From contig JAJZTH010000019.1 of NCBI GenBank assembly GCA_021849075.1, forward strand, positions 1 through 64,000: DNA of 64,000 nucleotides, given 5' to 3'. The notes under the pieces were generated by a model. It did no database searches and was not told the origin of the DNA. It saw nothing but the letters and a program-made list of their open reading frames with translations. Made by a program: the position numbers and the translations under genes. Shown here piece after piece: positions 1-9,338 of this stretch (its first letter is position 1; each line of letters begins with the position of its first letter). This stretch comes from Pseudomonadota bacterium (lineage in GTDB: Bacteria; Pseudomonadota; Alphaproteobacteria; Sphingomonadales; Sphingomonadaceae).

Positions 1-74
1 AGGGCATGGCCGCCCTTGCCACACCAATGATCGAGGAGGCACAGCCGCTACAGATTAAACCCAAGGCCGCCTGA
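1..74 (+). CDS. C-terminal end of an unidentified protein (partial)
   Basis: An open frame enters from the left edge and stops with TGA at 72-74. The visible residues end ...EEAQPLQIKPKAA. Only about 24 residues are present, so the family cannot be recognised and even coding status is uncertain. It would be the last gene to the left of the nuclease-helicase pair. Confidence 0.3.
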   Translation, partial: GMAALATPMIEEAQPLQIKPKAA

Positions 75-383
75 AAATGCAGCCCAGTGGCCACACCCGA
101 TTTTACACCACATTGACGGACGCGACCAAAGCGCATCCCAAACATGTCGCATGCAGGCCTTTGCCAACACAACATTTCGCTTCGTCGTGAAGTGAGATAT
201 TTTTCTGAGGCTCTTTCCGATTGGCCGCTGAGCTTGCGATTGCCAATCCATGTACCGTGATTCTGCTCGCATACGCGCCGTCTATTGCGGCCCAAACCGG
301 TCAAATCTCGTCGAGATCGGCAACAATCCTGGTTGCACTCGCAAGGCAAGGCCTGACATATTGTGGGTTGGGGGAGGAATATC
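75..383. other. Intergenic stretch, no gene seen
   Basis: About 300 bases upstream of the AddB-like gene. The short frames on either strand show no recognisable protein and no good ribosome site. It probably holds the promoter of the nuclease-helicase operon, but no clear -35/-10 pair or operator was identified. The only firm signal is the GGAGGA ribosome site at its end (373-378). Confidence 0.4.
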
Positions 384-3050
384 ATGCAAATAGTCTTCGG
401 GCTCTGGGCCGATGGCGGCGCCTATCCAGATCATGGCGGTGGCGCGAACGGTGCGCTCGGCCAACCCGTTGTCGGCCCTATCGGGCTTCTCGACATTCTC
501 GAAACGACGCTCGGGATTGGCGGCCCGTTGTCTTCGCAGGTCGTTCGCATCGCTCGCTTTCAGGCATCGCTCGAAATGCTGGCAGACTCGCATTTCTGGA
601 CCCGCTCGCTCGCCGTAGATCCTTGGTCGACCGCCCGGACCTTACTTGGCTGGCGCGACGAATTGATCGGGCTAGGCTGGTGCGACACAGAGGCGTGGAC
701 GAGCCCGCGCCTGCGCGACCTTGCAACCGCCTCTCAAACGGCCAGCGATCTTCCCGCCGGATTGGAAGATCGCATTCAGGTGATACTGGCGGAACTAGCG
801 GCTGCGAACCGCGCACCCCTACCGCATATCCGCATGATCGATGCGCTCGATGTCTGCCCTGCGTCGCTGCGGCGCCTCGTTACGCGGCTCGAAGAGTTGG
901 GGTGCGTGATTGAGGAAATCACACCGGCTCCGTCCGCTACCGCCGAGACCGCGCTTGGCAAATTACAACGCTGGATTCTTGGTCAGGAAACCACGCTTGA
1001 AGGCGCAGATACAACCGTAACCGCCGCAACCGCATCGAGCGGCACACTTGCGGCTGAGATTGTCGGCCAATGGTTTGCGCTGCAAGAAAATGCAGATGTC
1101 GCACTCATAGCGCAAGGAGGGGATACCGATCTGCTGGATCATGGTCTGTCCGGTTCGGCGCAGCCGCGCGCCGGGCGGAGCCAACGATCCGTACATCGCG
1201 GGTCGCTTCAGTTGTTGTTACTCGCATTCAAGTCCGCATGGGCACCGTTCGATCCCCGCGCGCTGATGGAGATCTTGGTTTTTCCGGGCTCGCCCGTTGC
1301 CGGCCATGCAGCGCGCCGGCTCGCTGCAGCGCTTGAGGACGCGCCCGGACGCGGCGGCCCCGAATGGGGCGAAGCGTGGGACGATATTGCGGTAGCGGCC
1401 ACAGGCTATGGCGAAGCAAAAGGCGACAGTCCTCAGAAAATCGCGTCACGCCTGGCCCGCTGGCGGAGCTGGGCGGAACCCACCATCGCCGATCCGGTAG
1501 CCGGTATGCCGATCGCACAAGCGCTAGGCATTTGCGACGCGACGATCGCATGGGCCGGCGCACGCTATGCCACGACCGATGATCAACTATATGCGGCGAC
1601 CACCAAGCTTGCGAGCGAAGTGCGCGCCGCGCTCGCTGCCTTAGGCCGGGATCGCCTTCCACGCCTGCTAATCGAGCGTATAATTGATCAAGCACTTGAT
1701 CTTGGCCAGCCCAATCCGAACGCACGCGCCGAAGCTGCGTCGTGGCGCGGCGTGTCCAGTCCGGGTGCAGTCTGGGCGCCGGTATCGACGGTGCTGTGGT
1801 GGAATTTCACCGCCACGACCGAAGGCAGTGTCCGATCGCCCTGGACCGAACAAGAACGAGAGGAACTGACCGCAGCAGGCTGCGCACCCGACGCCGTCAC
1901 GCTGGCACCACAAGCAGCGAGCGCCGCCTGGGAGCGGGCGGTGCTCAACGCGCGCGACCGGGTAATTTTTGTTGGTACGGGGCTGGCCTGCGAAGCGGAT
2001 GAGACGATGCACCCCCTCGCCCATCGGCTTAAGCCCGCCTTGGATAAGCTCGGCAATCGGGTTTCGCTAGAAAGCGCACTCACCCAGCCCGCCCTCGAAT
2101 TTGCCGGGGCAAGTCTCGCACGCCAGCCTATAACGCCCAGCGCTATTGCCGAACCACGCGCGGCATGGGCTACACCTGCTGGTTTCGAGGAACGGCTTGC
2201 GGATCATCATGAGTCCGCATCCTCGCTGGAAAGCCTGCTGTCCTGTCAGCTGATGTGGGCGCTTCGCCACGTCGCTAGATTGCGCCCGGGTCGCGTCCGC
2301 GCGATCCCGGATGGGAACCAGTTGCTCGGTAATCTCGCGCACGCGATTGCGCGAGAGGTGTTTCCACCAGGGGCTCCACCCCAGCCGGAAGATGCCGAGA
2401 GCCATGCGAATACGCTGCTCGAGGCACGCATCGACCAGCTTGCGGCACCGCTTCGCCATCCCGAACTGGCCGAAGAACTCAATCTGGCACGCCGCCGCAT
2501 ACCCAGAGCGATGGGAGCGCTGGCGCGCTGCCTGATCGACAATGACCTGGTTGTCGAAGCAACCGAACAGCAGGTTAGCGGTACTTTCGAATCACTGCTC
2601 GCGCTGCGCGGTGCGGTCGATCTCGTCGCGCGTGATCCAGCGGGGAATGCCGTGATCGTCGATCTGAAATGGACGCGCAGCGACCGAACGCGCGTTGACG
2701 AAATCTCGACTGGTCGCGCTGTGCAGCTAGCGACATATGGCGCTCTCATTGCTGACGACCATCCCTATCGCGCCGGCTATTTTCTGCTCAGCCAACGACA
2801 GTTCCTGACGCTGGCGGACAACAACTTGGTGGGGCGACCGATCGACGGCGTGCGTAGCTTTCCAGAAACCTGGGCGACGATCGTTGATGCCTGGAAGCGG
2901 TGGCGAGGAGCCGCGGGAGATGGACAGCTATTGGCGATGGGCGTTGCCGGCGCTGCCGATCTGGTCCCGGCAGAGATCGCCATTGCTCGTGATGTCCACT
3001 GCAACTGGTGCGACTATGCCACGCTCTGCCGCGTGCGGGGGCTCGCATGA
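384..3050 (+). CDS. AddB-like PD-(D/E)XK nuclease with Fe-S cysteine cluster
   Basis: 888-residue protein resembling the AddB/RexB side of double-strand-break exonucleases. The C-terminal part carries a PD-(D/E)XK core (VIVDLKW, Asp760 and Lys762). Four cysteines fit the AddB-type 4Fe-4S cluster: Cys621 in SLLSCQLMW, then Cys873, Cys876 and Cys882 in [10 protein letters not shown]. The N-terminal two thirds look like a degenerate helicase without a clear Walker A. ATG 384 is chosen because GGAGGA lies just upstream; an in-frame GTG at 363 would put that ribosome site inside the gene. The stop overlaps the next gene as ATGA, so the two are translationally coupled. Its place on an integrase-linked segment suggests an accessory rather than housekeeping role, possibly DNA processing or phage defence; that role is inference. 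Confidence 0.8.
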   Translation: MQIVFGLWADGGAYPDHGGGANGALGQPVVGPIGLLDILETTLGIGGPLSSQVVRIARFQASLEMLADSHFWTRSLAVDPWSTARTLLGWRDELIGLGWCDTEAWTSPRLRDLATASQTASDLPAGLEDRIQVILAELAAANRAPLPHIRMIDALDVCPASLRRLVTRLEELGCVIEEITPAPSATAETALGKLQRWILGQETTLEGADTTVTAATASSGTLAAEIVGQWFALQENADVALIAQGGDTDLLDHGLSGSAQPRAGRSQRSVHRGSLQLLLLAFKSAWAPFDPRALMEILVFPGSPVAGHAARRLAAALEDAPGRGGPEWGEAWDDIAVAATGYGEAKGDSPQKIASRLARWRSWAEPTIADPVAGMPIAQALGICDATIAWAGARYATTDDQLYAATTKLASEVRAALAALGRDRLPRLLIERIIDQALDLGQPNPNARAEAASWRGVSSPGAVWAPVSTVLWWNFTATTEGSVRSPWTEQEREELTAAGCAPDAVTLAPQAASAAWERAVLNARDRVIFVGTGLACEADETMHPLAHRLKPALDKLGNRVSLESALTQPALEFAGASLARQPITPSAIAEPRAAWATPAGFEERLADHHESASSLESLLSCQLMWALRHVARLRPGRVRAIPDGNQLLGNLAHAIAREVFPPGAPPQPEDAESHANTLLEARIDQLAAPLRHPELAEELNLARRRIPRAMGALARCLIDNDLVVEATEQQVSGTFESLLALRGAVDLVARDPAGNAVIVDLKWTRSDRTRVDEISTGRAVQLATYGALIADDHPYRAGYFLLSQRQFLTLADNNLVGRPIDGVRSFPETWATIVDAWKRWRGAAGDGQLLAMGVAGAADLVPAEIAIARDVHCNWCDYATLCRVRGLA

Positions 3051-6000
3051 CGGAGACTGTGATGTCCAATCGTGTCGATACGCTCATCGCGAGCGCCGGA
3101 ACGGGCAAGACCTACCGCCTTGTTGAGGAGATCGCTGCCGAAGTTATCGCAGGCACACCGCCTAACCGCATCTTGGCCACGACCTTCACCAAGAAGGCCG
3201 CGGCGGAACTTGCTGGACGGATCAGAGCCCGGCTGATCGATCTTGGTGAGCCAAAACTCGGGGCTGCGATGCTTGCCGCACGCATTGGCACGGTCAACTC
3301 GGTCTGCGGCGCACTGATTAGCGAGTTCGCGTTCGAGATGGGACGTACGCCAATCGCGGAGGTTATCGCTGAAGACCGGCAGGGCCCGATTTTCAATCGC
3401 GCCTCCGGCTCCGTGATCGAGACCTGCGGCCAGGAGATTGCCGAGATCGCGGAAAGGTTCGGGATTCCGCCGCGCAGCTACACAGCCAATGGTAGAACAA
3501 TCACTGGCTGGCAGGATGAAGTGCGTCGGCTCGTCGATTTGGCACGCTCCAATGGTATCCCGGCTGAGCGACTGGCACATTGTGCCAACTATTCGGCGCA
3601 GAGCTTGCTCGCCCTATTGCCTGCGGCTAGCAGCAGCGACGGCAATAGTCTTGATAGCGCGCTCGAAGCTGCACTTCGGGCCTGCATTGTCGAGGTTGAG
3701 AAGAACCGAGCGACGTTGAAGGGCGGGACGCTGAAAAGCGATGTGCCCGCTGTCGAAAAGGCACTTCGGGCTTTCGATACGGGCGATCGCATTGGTTGGG
3801 CAGAGTGGGCGAAGCTTGCAAAACTCGGGGCGACCAAAACCGATGCGCATCTCTTCGCCGGCGTCGTTGCGACCGCAATCGTGCATCCGCATCATCCTGG
3901 CCTGCGCGACGATATCGAGCGCTACATCGGCCTGATCTTCGATTGTGCGGCGCGCTGCATGATCGCCTATGCTGACTATAAAGCGGCGCGTGGCCTGCTC
4001 GATTTTGTCGATCAGGAATTATTGGCGCTTGAGATTCTGCGTACGCCAACCAATGCGAGCCGGCTTCGAGAGTTGATCGGCGCCGTGTTCGTCGACGAAT
4101 TCCAGGATTCGAGCCCGATACAGATCGCGATCTTTACTGCCTTGTCGCGCATCGCGAGCCGCAATCTGTGGGTTGGTGATCCCAAACAGTCGATTTACGG
4201 CTTTCGTGACGCGGATCCAGCACTCACATCGGCAGCCGCTGCGGCCATCACCACTGCTTCCGGCGGCGAAACCGGATTTCTGCGCCGTTCATACCGCACG
4301 CGGCCAACACTGGCGGCGTTCGTCAACGCAGCGATTGCGCCAAACATGCTGCGCACGGACATGAAGGCGGAGGAAATCACGTTCGACGGGTGCGAGCGAT
4401 CCGAGAATCCTGACGCGCCGCCCGCCCTTTCAATCTGGGGGGCATCGGGAAAGAACAAGGGGGAACGCACGGCCCTATTGGCCGCACGGGTCGCTGGCTT
4501 GCTGAAACAAGCCGATCAATGGCCTGTGTCGCTCAAAGACGGAACCTCCCGCGATGCTCGCGGCGGAGATATTGCCGTGCTGTGTCGCGGAAATATCCAG
4601 GTTTCAGACTTGGCCGCGGCGCTCGCCGGACATGGAGTCCGGGTTGCGGTCGAACGGCCCGGCCTACTCGATCAACCCGAGATCGAACTGGCACTCGCAG
4701 CCTTTCGATGGATTGCCGACCCGAGCGACAGCCTGGCACTCGCCGAACTGGGCCGCCTAGCTTCAGATAGCGATGACTGGTTCACGGCCGCCTTCGATGC
4801 GCAATCCCGAACGGCATTGGAGGCCTGCCTTCCCTTTGTCGCTCCTTTAGCGGCAATTCGCCAGCGTGCCGCGCAACTCTCGCCGGCAGAAGTGCTGGAT
4901 GCACTGCTTCATGTCGACACGGTGCTCGACGCCGTGCTGCGTTGGGGGAATGCCGAGCAGCGGCTGCAGAACCTGGAATCGTTGCGAACTTTAGTGCTGG
5001 CATATCAGGACAATCAACACGGCGACCGACAAGCCGCGACGCTCGCGGGCGCAAGCGAATGGATCGCAGCACGCGCCGATGCTCGCCAGCCTGCGAGCCG
5101 ACATCCGGATGCGGTCAACATTCTCACTTATCATGGCGCGAAGGGGCTTGAATGGCCGATCGTAGTGCTGAGCGAACTCGACGCCGCGGCAAAAGCGTGG
5201 CCGTTTGGGGTCAGCGCGGAGGATGAGGCCCCGCCAAGCTGGGATGATCCGCTTGCCGCGCGCATTCTGCGCTATTGGCCCTGGCCTTACGGAGAACAGC
5301 GCAAGGATGTCCATCTAGACGTAACCGCTCCGGCATCGCCTCAAGGCGCTGCGACGCTCAACGACGAGCGTCTTGAACGGGTACGGCTGTTATATGTCGG
5401 GCTGACCCGCGCACGCGATCACCTGGCGCTGGCCACGACTGGAGCGGCGCAGGCCTGGCTCGATGAATTGATGCGCGACGACGGCACTCCGCTCGTTGCG
5501 CACGCCGGTGGCACGCTCAGCGTTGACGGCGAGACAGTCCCGAACCGTTCGCAACCCGATGCCGCCGATTCGGCTGACTCTGGTGCGACGCCAGCTATAG
5601 AATTTACCCGGCCGTCGGTAGATCCAGTTGCGCATCCCGTGTTGCGGCTGCGCCCGAGCGACAGCAGCAACGATGCGCTCGTCGTAAAGACCGCTCAGAT
5701 CGAACCCCTTGGGGCAAGGTTTGCGCTGGTCGGAAACCCGGATATGCAGTTGCTCGGCGAAGCAATGCATCGCTTTCTCGCCGCGGACAAACCTGATCTG
5801 GACCTGGCTATCCGGACCAGTCGCGCCACCGCCACGCTATCTCGATGGGGCGTGCCGCAGCTTCGGCCCGAAGATCTAATCGAAATCTCGGATCGGTTGC
5901 ATCGGTTCATCGCGAAGCAGTTCCCTGTGGCTCCTAGAACCACCCACATTGCGAAACGAGATGCGCAAGCGCGCGCCCTTCGAAACCAAGCTCGAACCAG

Positions 6001-6100
6001 TCTAGATCGGCCATGGAACAAGCCCATGGCTTGCCGGCAATGGCCGACAGGCGACGATCGACAAACGGCCGGTCGAAAGCGGCATTATGGGCAACGATGA
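3047..6100 (+). CDS. UvrD/AddA-like helicase, C-terminus replaced
   Basis: Superfamily 1 helicase, 1017 residues from ATG 3047; ATG 3062, which has GGAG upstream, is an alternative start. Motifs in order: Walker A ASAGTGKT near residue 15, motif [13 protein letters not shown], motif [16 protein letters not shown], motif IV-like RRSYRTRP, motif [12 protein letters not shown] and motif [15 protein letters not shown]. It overlaps the AddB-like gene by ATGA and is its obvious partner in an AddAB-type helicase-nuclease. After about residue 960 (RFIAKQFPV) the sequence stops looking like an AddA tail and becomes arginine-rich. That last stretch is the antisense of the convergent exonuclease gene. 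The C-terminal region, where AddA proteins carry a nuclease domain, is therefore probably missing. Helicase function may survive. Confidence 0.8.
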   Translation: MTETVMSNRVDTLIASAGTGKTYRLVEEIAAEVIAGTPPNRILATTFTKKAAAELAGRIRARLIDLGEPKLGAAMLAARIGTVNSVCGALISEFAFEMGRTPIAEVIAEDRQGPIFNRASGSVIETCGQEIAEIAERFGIPPRSYTANGRTITGWQDEVRRLVDLARSNGIPAERLAHCANYSAQSLLALLPAASSSDGNSLDSALEAALRACIVEVEKNRATLKGGTLKSDVPAVEKALRAFDTGDRIGWAEWAKLAKLGATKTDAHLFAGVVATAIVHPHHPGLRDDIERYIGLIFDCAARCMIAYADYKAARGLLDFVDQELLALEILRTPTNASRLRELIGAVFVDEFQDSSPIQIAIFTALSRIASRNLWVGDPKQSIYGFRDADPALTSAAAAAITTASGGETGFLRRSYRTRPTLAAFVNAAIAPNMLRTDMKAEEITFDGCERSENPDAPPALSIWGASGKNKGERTALLAARVAGLLKQADQWPVSLKDGTSRDARGGDIAVLCRGNIQVSDLAAALAGHGVRVAVERPGLLDQPEIELALAAFRWIADPSDSLALAELGRLASDSDDWFTAAFDAQSRTALEACLPFVAPLAAIRQRAAQLSPAEVLDALLHVDTVLDAVLRWGNAEQRLQNLESLRTLVLAYQDNQHGDRQAATLAGASEWIAARADARQPASRHPDAVNILTYHGAKGLEWPIVVLSELDAAAKAWPFGVSAEDEAPPSWDDPLAARILRYWPWPYGEQRKDVHLDVTAPASPQGAATLNDERLERVRLLYVGLTRARDHLALATTGAAQAWLDELMRDDGTPLVAHAGGTLSVDGETVPNRSQPDAADSADSGATPAIEFTRPSVDPVAHPVLRLRPSDSSNDALVVKTAQIEPLGARFALVGNPDMQLLGEAMHRFLAADKPDLDLAIRTSRATATLSRWGVPQLRPEDLIEISDRLHRFIAKQFPVAPRTTHIAKRDAQARALRNQARTSLDRPWNKPMACRQWPTGDDRQTAGRKRHYGQR

Positions 6101-6483
6101 TGTCAGAGGAGGCTAGGATGTCCACGGCCGCAGCATCGTCGATTGCTTGGCCTGCAACGTCTTCCTCCGTCAGGCCGGTCAGCATCGTGATCCTGGGGTC
6201 CAGCGGCATGGCCGGATCCTCACGCCAGACGCGGGGCACACCGACCTGAATGATGCGCCCTTGTGCGTCGAACCGGAAGCGCTGGACAGCCAGCTCGATG
6301 ATGCGATCCGCATCGTGGTTCAGCCCGGTCGTCTCAACGTCGATCGCGACGCCAATCCGGCTCGGGACGAGTGGGGCCGCCTCGTGAAAGGCAGTGACCG
6401 GCATGAGGCCGCTGCACGCGGAAGTCTGGATGTGCGCTCAACAATTCGGCCGCATGCGCATGGCGATCATGGACGGCGCTCAT
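5934..6483 (-). pseudogene. Broken DnaQ-like 3'-5' exonuclease
   Basis: DEDD-type exonuclease with Exo I (IDVETTGL) and Exo II ([11 protein letters not shown]) but no Exo III. The frame stops right after HLVSQCGWF, where intact relatives continue with the catalytic H...D segment. A second lesion lies at the front. An ATG at 6483, overlapping the RES toxin stop as ATGA, opens a frame ending ...HPDFRVQR. The family's next residues (LMPVTAF) lie in another frame, and removing one C near 6408 joins them. With a frameshift and a lost 3' end the gene is very likely inactive. The uninterrupted part runs from 6404 to 5934. It was probably the third gene of the toxin-antitoxin transcript. Confidence 0.7.
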
Positions 6484-7202
6484 GCTGCCTCGACGACCCT
6501 GAAGACGGCACCGCTTCCCGCGTCGCGCACGAGATCGACCCGCTTTCCATCCCAGTGATAATCCAGATGCCGCCCCTGAACAGGACCGGACGCGCAATCC
6601 GGGTAGAAGAGAGCGACGCATTCCCCACCAGTCTGCCGAACGCTTGGATAGGCAATGCCGTTCGCCCCGCCGGTCCGCAGGCGCGCCGCAAGTTGCTGCG
6701 CCGCTCGATAACTATCCGCGTCAAGGCAGGCTCGGAATTCATTTCTGTCGTCACGAAGGTCATGAAGCTCGGCATCGACCTTCATCACTATCTCGCGGAA
6801 CTGAGACGTCCAGCCCGGAGGCTCACTGGTTCTCGCCATGAAGGCCGCATGGTGGTGGATCGTCTCGAAAAGCGCGGTTTCATAATTGCGTGCCACGTAT
6901 AGGACGCCAAATTCTCCGCCCGAGAAACGGCTCGGCCGATCGATGCTGACATGCGTGAACGATGCCATCAGATATGAGGAGCCGACGCCTCCAACCCGGC
7001 GCCCCGACGGCACTAGATCGATGTTGCCGACGGATGCCATGATGCGCGGGTTCGTCTTCTGCTCTGCCGAAAGCAGAAGGGGCCAGTCGGCGGGGTCCGC
7101 AATATCCTCGAACAGGTCGATGGGAGGATAGATGCTGCGGATGATCCTGACCGCCCCCTCCCATTCGACCTTGCTGACCGGCGGTTCGTCTGGCGTCGTC
7201 AC
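6480..7202 (-). CDS. RES-domain toxin (NAD-degrading family)
   Basis: 240-residue RES-domain protein. The Arg, Glu and Ser positions that name the family can be seen in RFSGGEFGVLYVARNYETALFETI-like sequence around residues 90-115 (Arg of SRFSGG, Glu of ETALFE) and in YPSVRQTGGECVALF near residue 195. Characterised RES toxins deplete NAD+ and are neutralised by a ParS/Xre antitoxin. That partner lies immediately upstream, and the toxin begins with GTG overlapping the antitoxin stop (GTGA). Catalytic residues look intact. The operon is oriented away from the adjacent integrase. Recognition is by family motif and gene order. Confidence 0.85.
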   Translation of the reverse strand: MTTPDEPPVSKVEWEGAVRIIRSIYPPIDLFEDIADPADWPLLLSAEQKTNPRIMASVGNIDLVPSGRRVGGVGSSYLMASFTHVSIDRPSRFSGGEFGVLYVARNYETALFETIHHHAAFMARTSEPPGWTSQFREIVMKVDAELHDLRDDRNEFRACLDADSYRAAQQLAARLRTGGANGIAYPSVRQTGGECVALFYPDCASGPVQGRHLDYHWDGKRVDLVRDAGSGAVFRVVEAA

Positions 7203-7612
7203 CAGCCACCACGCTCCGCGTCGAGATAGCGCCGGACCCGCATGATGTCGGTCAGTTCTCCCCCGATCATCACCTGCAAAGCGCTGGCGCCGCCAAAAGC
7301 GGCATTGGGGGCTTTGATCCAGTCATATCCGCGCTGCGGCTCCTGAAAGATGATCCGCAAAGCCTTGTGGATGCCCATCAGGTTGGAAAGCCGGGCCAGC
7401 CCGTCGCGCGAGATACGTCCCGGCCCCTCTGCCTTCCACCTGCGGTAGGTCCGCACCGGCATGTCGGTCAGCACAGCAGCCTGCTCATCCGTGACACCCC
7501 ATCGCGCAAAAAGGTTGAGCGCCGCACGGAACAGCGCACCACCTTCTTCCTGCGAAATCGGCTCTGGCCGGAAAGGGGCCGGAACAGTGTCAATCCGCTG
7601 CAACATCGCCAT
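7199..7612 (-). CDS. ParS/MbcA/Xre-type antitoxin
   Basis: 137-residue antitoxin with an N-terminal Xre-like helix-turn-helix (AAVLTDMPVRTYRRWKAEG) and the C-terminal DUF2384 signature ending PNAAFGGASALQVM, GGELTDI and VRRYLDAERGGW. The family blocks its RES toxin directly and represses its own operon. ATG 7612 is preferred because GGAGG lies five bases upstream; ATG 7624 would overlap the ribosome site. It is the first gene of the toxin-antitoxin transcript, as usual for autoregulated pairs. Two direct repeats of CCATYTGGCA lie just upstream (7621 and 7650) and are likely operator sites. Confidence 0.85.
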   Translation of the reverse strand: MAMLQRIDTVPAPFRPEPISQEEGGALFRAALNLFARWGVTDEQAAVLTDMPVRTYRRWKAEGPGRISRDGLARLSNLMGIHKALRIIFQEPQRGYDWIKAPNAAFGGASALQVMIGGELTDIMRVRRYLDAERGGW

Positions 7613-7620
7613 ACATACCT

Positions 7621-7660
7621 CCATCTGGCATGACGTAATTCATATAATGCCATTTGGCAA
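7621..7660 (-). promoter_or_regulatory. Putative autoregulatory operator of the antitoxin operon
   Basis: CCATCTGGCA at 7621-7630 and CCATTTGGCA at 7650-7659 are direct repeats 29 bases apart, and the second sits within a TGCCA-TT-TGGCA palindrome. They flank the start of the antitoxin gene, where its own helix-turn-helix would be expected to bind. The role is inferred from position and symmetry. Confidence 0.5.
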
Positions 7661-7688
7661 TATTTAGACAGTCAGGAGTCAATAAGTG

Positions 7689-8903
7689 TCACGTGCCAAA
7701 CATGGGGTGGATCACCTCCGCGCCATCCCGCAACCGACAGAGATAATTCGACCACCACTGCGCCATGCGAACCCGCTCGTCCCAATGCGCCCCGCGATGA
7801 TAAGCAGCCCGGACGCTGTCACGCTCGCGATGCGCCAACGACCGTTCGATTGCATCGGGATGCCACAAGCCGCTTTCATTCAGAAGCGTGCTCGCAGTGG
7901 ATCGAAATCCGTGCGAGGTCATCTCCTCGCCCGTAAAGCCCAGTCGTCGGATCGCGATGTTCAGCGTATTTTCGCAAATGGGCTTGAGCCATGTACTGTT
8001 TGCAGGAAACAGATAGTCACCGCGATTCCCCAACGCTCGGAGATCCCGCAGCAAATCAAGCGTTTGCTTCGACAAGGGAAAAACATGAGGCTTGCGCATC
8101 TTCGTGCGCTCGGCAGGCACGCGCCAAATCGCCGCCTCGAAATCAATCTCGTCCCACTTTGCCTTCCGCAGTTCGCCCGGACGGAGATAGACATGCGGGG
8201 CCAGCTGCAAAGCAAACCGCGTTTCGATCCTGCCGCCATAGCCATCGATCGCACGCAGCAGCTCGCCAACCTTCTCCGGCTTCAGGATAGCCGCATGATG
8301 CTTCACCTTCGGGGTGACCAGCGCACCGCGCAGAATGTCGGCCGGGTTGTGCTGCGCCCGTAAGGTTGCCACCGCATAACGGAATACACGGCCGGAGAAT
8401 GCACGGGCGCGGGTGGCAGATTCATAATGCTCTTTCTGCTCGAACCGCTTGAGCGCCCTGAGCAACTCATGGGCCGTGATGTCCTTGATGGGCCGATTGC
8501 CGATCTTGGGGTCCAGCACGTCGCGAAACCAGCGCATCTTCTTGAGCGTGGCGGGAGCCTTGCCCTCGATCTCCATCTTCGCGATGAATTCGTCCGCCAC
8601 GACCCGGAAGGTCGTGCGGGCCGCAGCCTCGGCCTTCAGCCTCTCCTGCTTCCTGTGGGCAACAGGGTCGACGCCCTGCTCAAGATATTCCCGGGCTTCG
8701 TCGCGCTTCTCGCGCGCCTCTCTCAGGCTCATGTCGGGATAGCGCCCCAGCGCCATCTTCTTCTCGATGCCGTGAAAGCGGAACTTCACCCGCCATAGCA
8801 GCGAGCCATTGGGGTTGACCAGGAGATAGAGCCCGGCGCCGTCGGCCACCTTATAGGCTTTTTCCCTGGGCTTCAGGGTCTTGATCTGAACTGCAGTCAG
8901 CAT
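7689..8903 (-). CDS. P4-type tyrosine integrase
   Basis: Site-specific recombinase of 404 residues from ATG 8903 (MLTAVQIKTLKP, the usual beginning of this family); an in-frame ATG at 8930 adds nine residues. The N-terminal arm-binding DUF4102 domain (VADGAGLYLLVNPNGSLLW, LGRYPDMSLREAR) is followed by a core-binding and a catalytic domain. Catalytic residues can be followed: Arg in YLRPGELRKAKWDEID, His-x-x-Arg in SHGFRSTAS, His in LAHRERDSVRAAY and the Tyr nucleophile in AAYHRG. It sits between the toxin-antitoxin pair and the tRNA-Thr 3' end, typical of an island integrated at a tRNA. It looks intact. Confidence 0.92.
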   Translation of the reverse strand: MLTAVQIKTLKPREKAYKVADGAGLYLLVNPNGSLLWRVKFRFHGIEKKMALGRYPDMSLREAREKRDEAREYLEQGVDPVAHRKQERLKAEAAARTTFRVVADEFIAKMEIEGKAPATLKKMRWFRDVLDPKIGNRPIKDITAHELLRALKRFEQKEHYESATRARAFSGRVFRYAVATLRAQHNPADILRGALVTPKVKHHAAILKPEKVGELLRAIDGYGGRIETRFALQLAPHVYLRPGELRKAKWDEIDFEAAIWRVPAERTKMRKPHVFPLSKQTLDLLRDLRALGNRGDYLFPANSTWLKPICENTLNIAIRRLGFTGEEMTSHGFRSTASTLLNESGLWHPDAIERSLAHRERDSVRAAYHRGAHWDERVRMAQWWSNYLCRLRDGAEVIHPMFGT

Positions 8904-8916
8904 CTGGGGGCCTCGA

Positions 8917-9052
8917 CTCAAGCATGTCATTTAGGCCCCCGGATTTGGGGCCCCCAAATCACCTGGATACAGGTGGACGCGTGGGGGCTTCACCGGAAAG
9001 CCGATGCTCAAGCATAGCAAATTTTTAGCTGATTTTCGAGGGTTTAGGCCCC
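8917..9052. repeat. Integrase-proximal repeats and palindrome
   Basis: Between integrase and tRNA, CTCAAGCAT occurs at 8917-8925 and 9007-9015, and TTTAGGCCCC at 8930-8939 and 9043-9052. A 9-bp-arm palindrome (GATTTGGGG-C-CCCCAAATC) lies at 8942-8960. The paired repeats in the same order look like arm-type integrase binding sites; the palindrome could be a terminator or a recombination-accessory site. Function is inferred from location only. Confidence 0.45.
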
Positions 9053-9068
9053 TTTCGAGTGGCGTTCC

Positions 9069-9144
9069 TGGTGCCGCTTACGTGACTCGAACACGTGACC
9101 CCATCATTACGAATGATGTGCTCTACCAACTGAGCTAAAGCGGC
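9069..9144 (-). tRNA. tRNA-Thr(CGT)
   Basis: Read on the minus strand, the 76 bases fold as a standard tRNA. The acceptor GCCGCTT pairs with AAGCGGC, and the D arm contains AGCTCAGTTGGTAGAGC. The anticodon stem CATCA/TGATG encloses loop TTCGTAA with anticodon CGT. The T arm is CACGTGTTCGAGTCACGTG-like, and CCA is encoded (9071-9069). The gene is intact and forms the right boundary of the integrase-bearing segment; its 3' end is the probable attachment site. Confidence 0.95.
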
Positions 9145-9338
9145 GTCGGGGCGGGCAGATAACAGCGGTTGGCGCGGAGGACAAGCGGGCATTTGCATCT
9201 GCTTCCTTCTTTTATGCGAACATCCGCGCCGGCGCGGCGCAGGCGGGGAAAACCCCGTCCCATTTACCGCAAATTTACCATCTGGTGGCACGGTCGCGCT
9301 TGACCATGCCATATTCTGGCCTGAGATAGGACGACCGG

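Noticed and set aside
1..9068. Second copy of the tRNA-Thr 3' end as the left att site
   Set aside because: The sequence TTCGAGTCACGTAAGCGGC was looked for on both strands left of the tRNA and was not seen.
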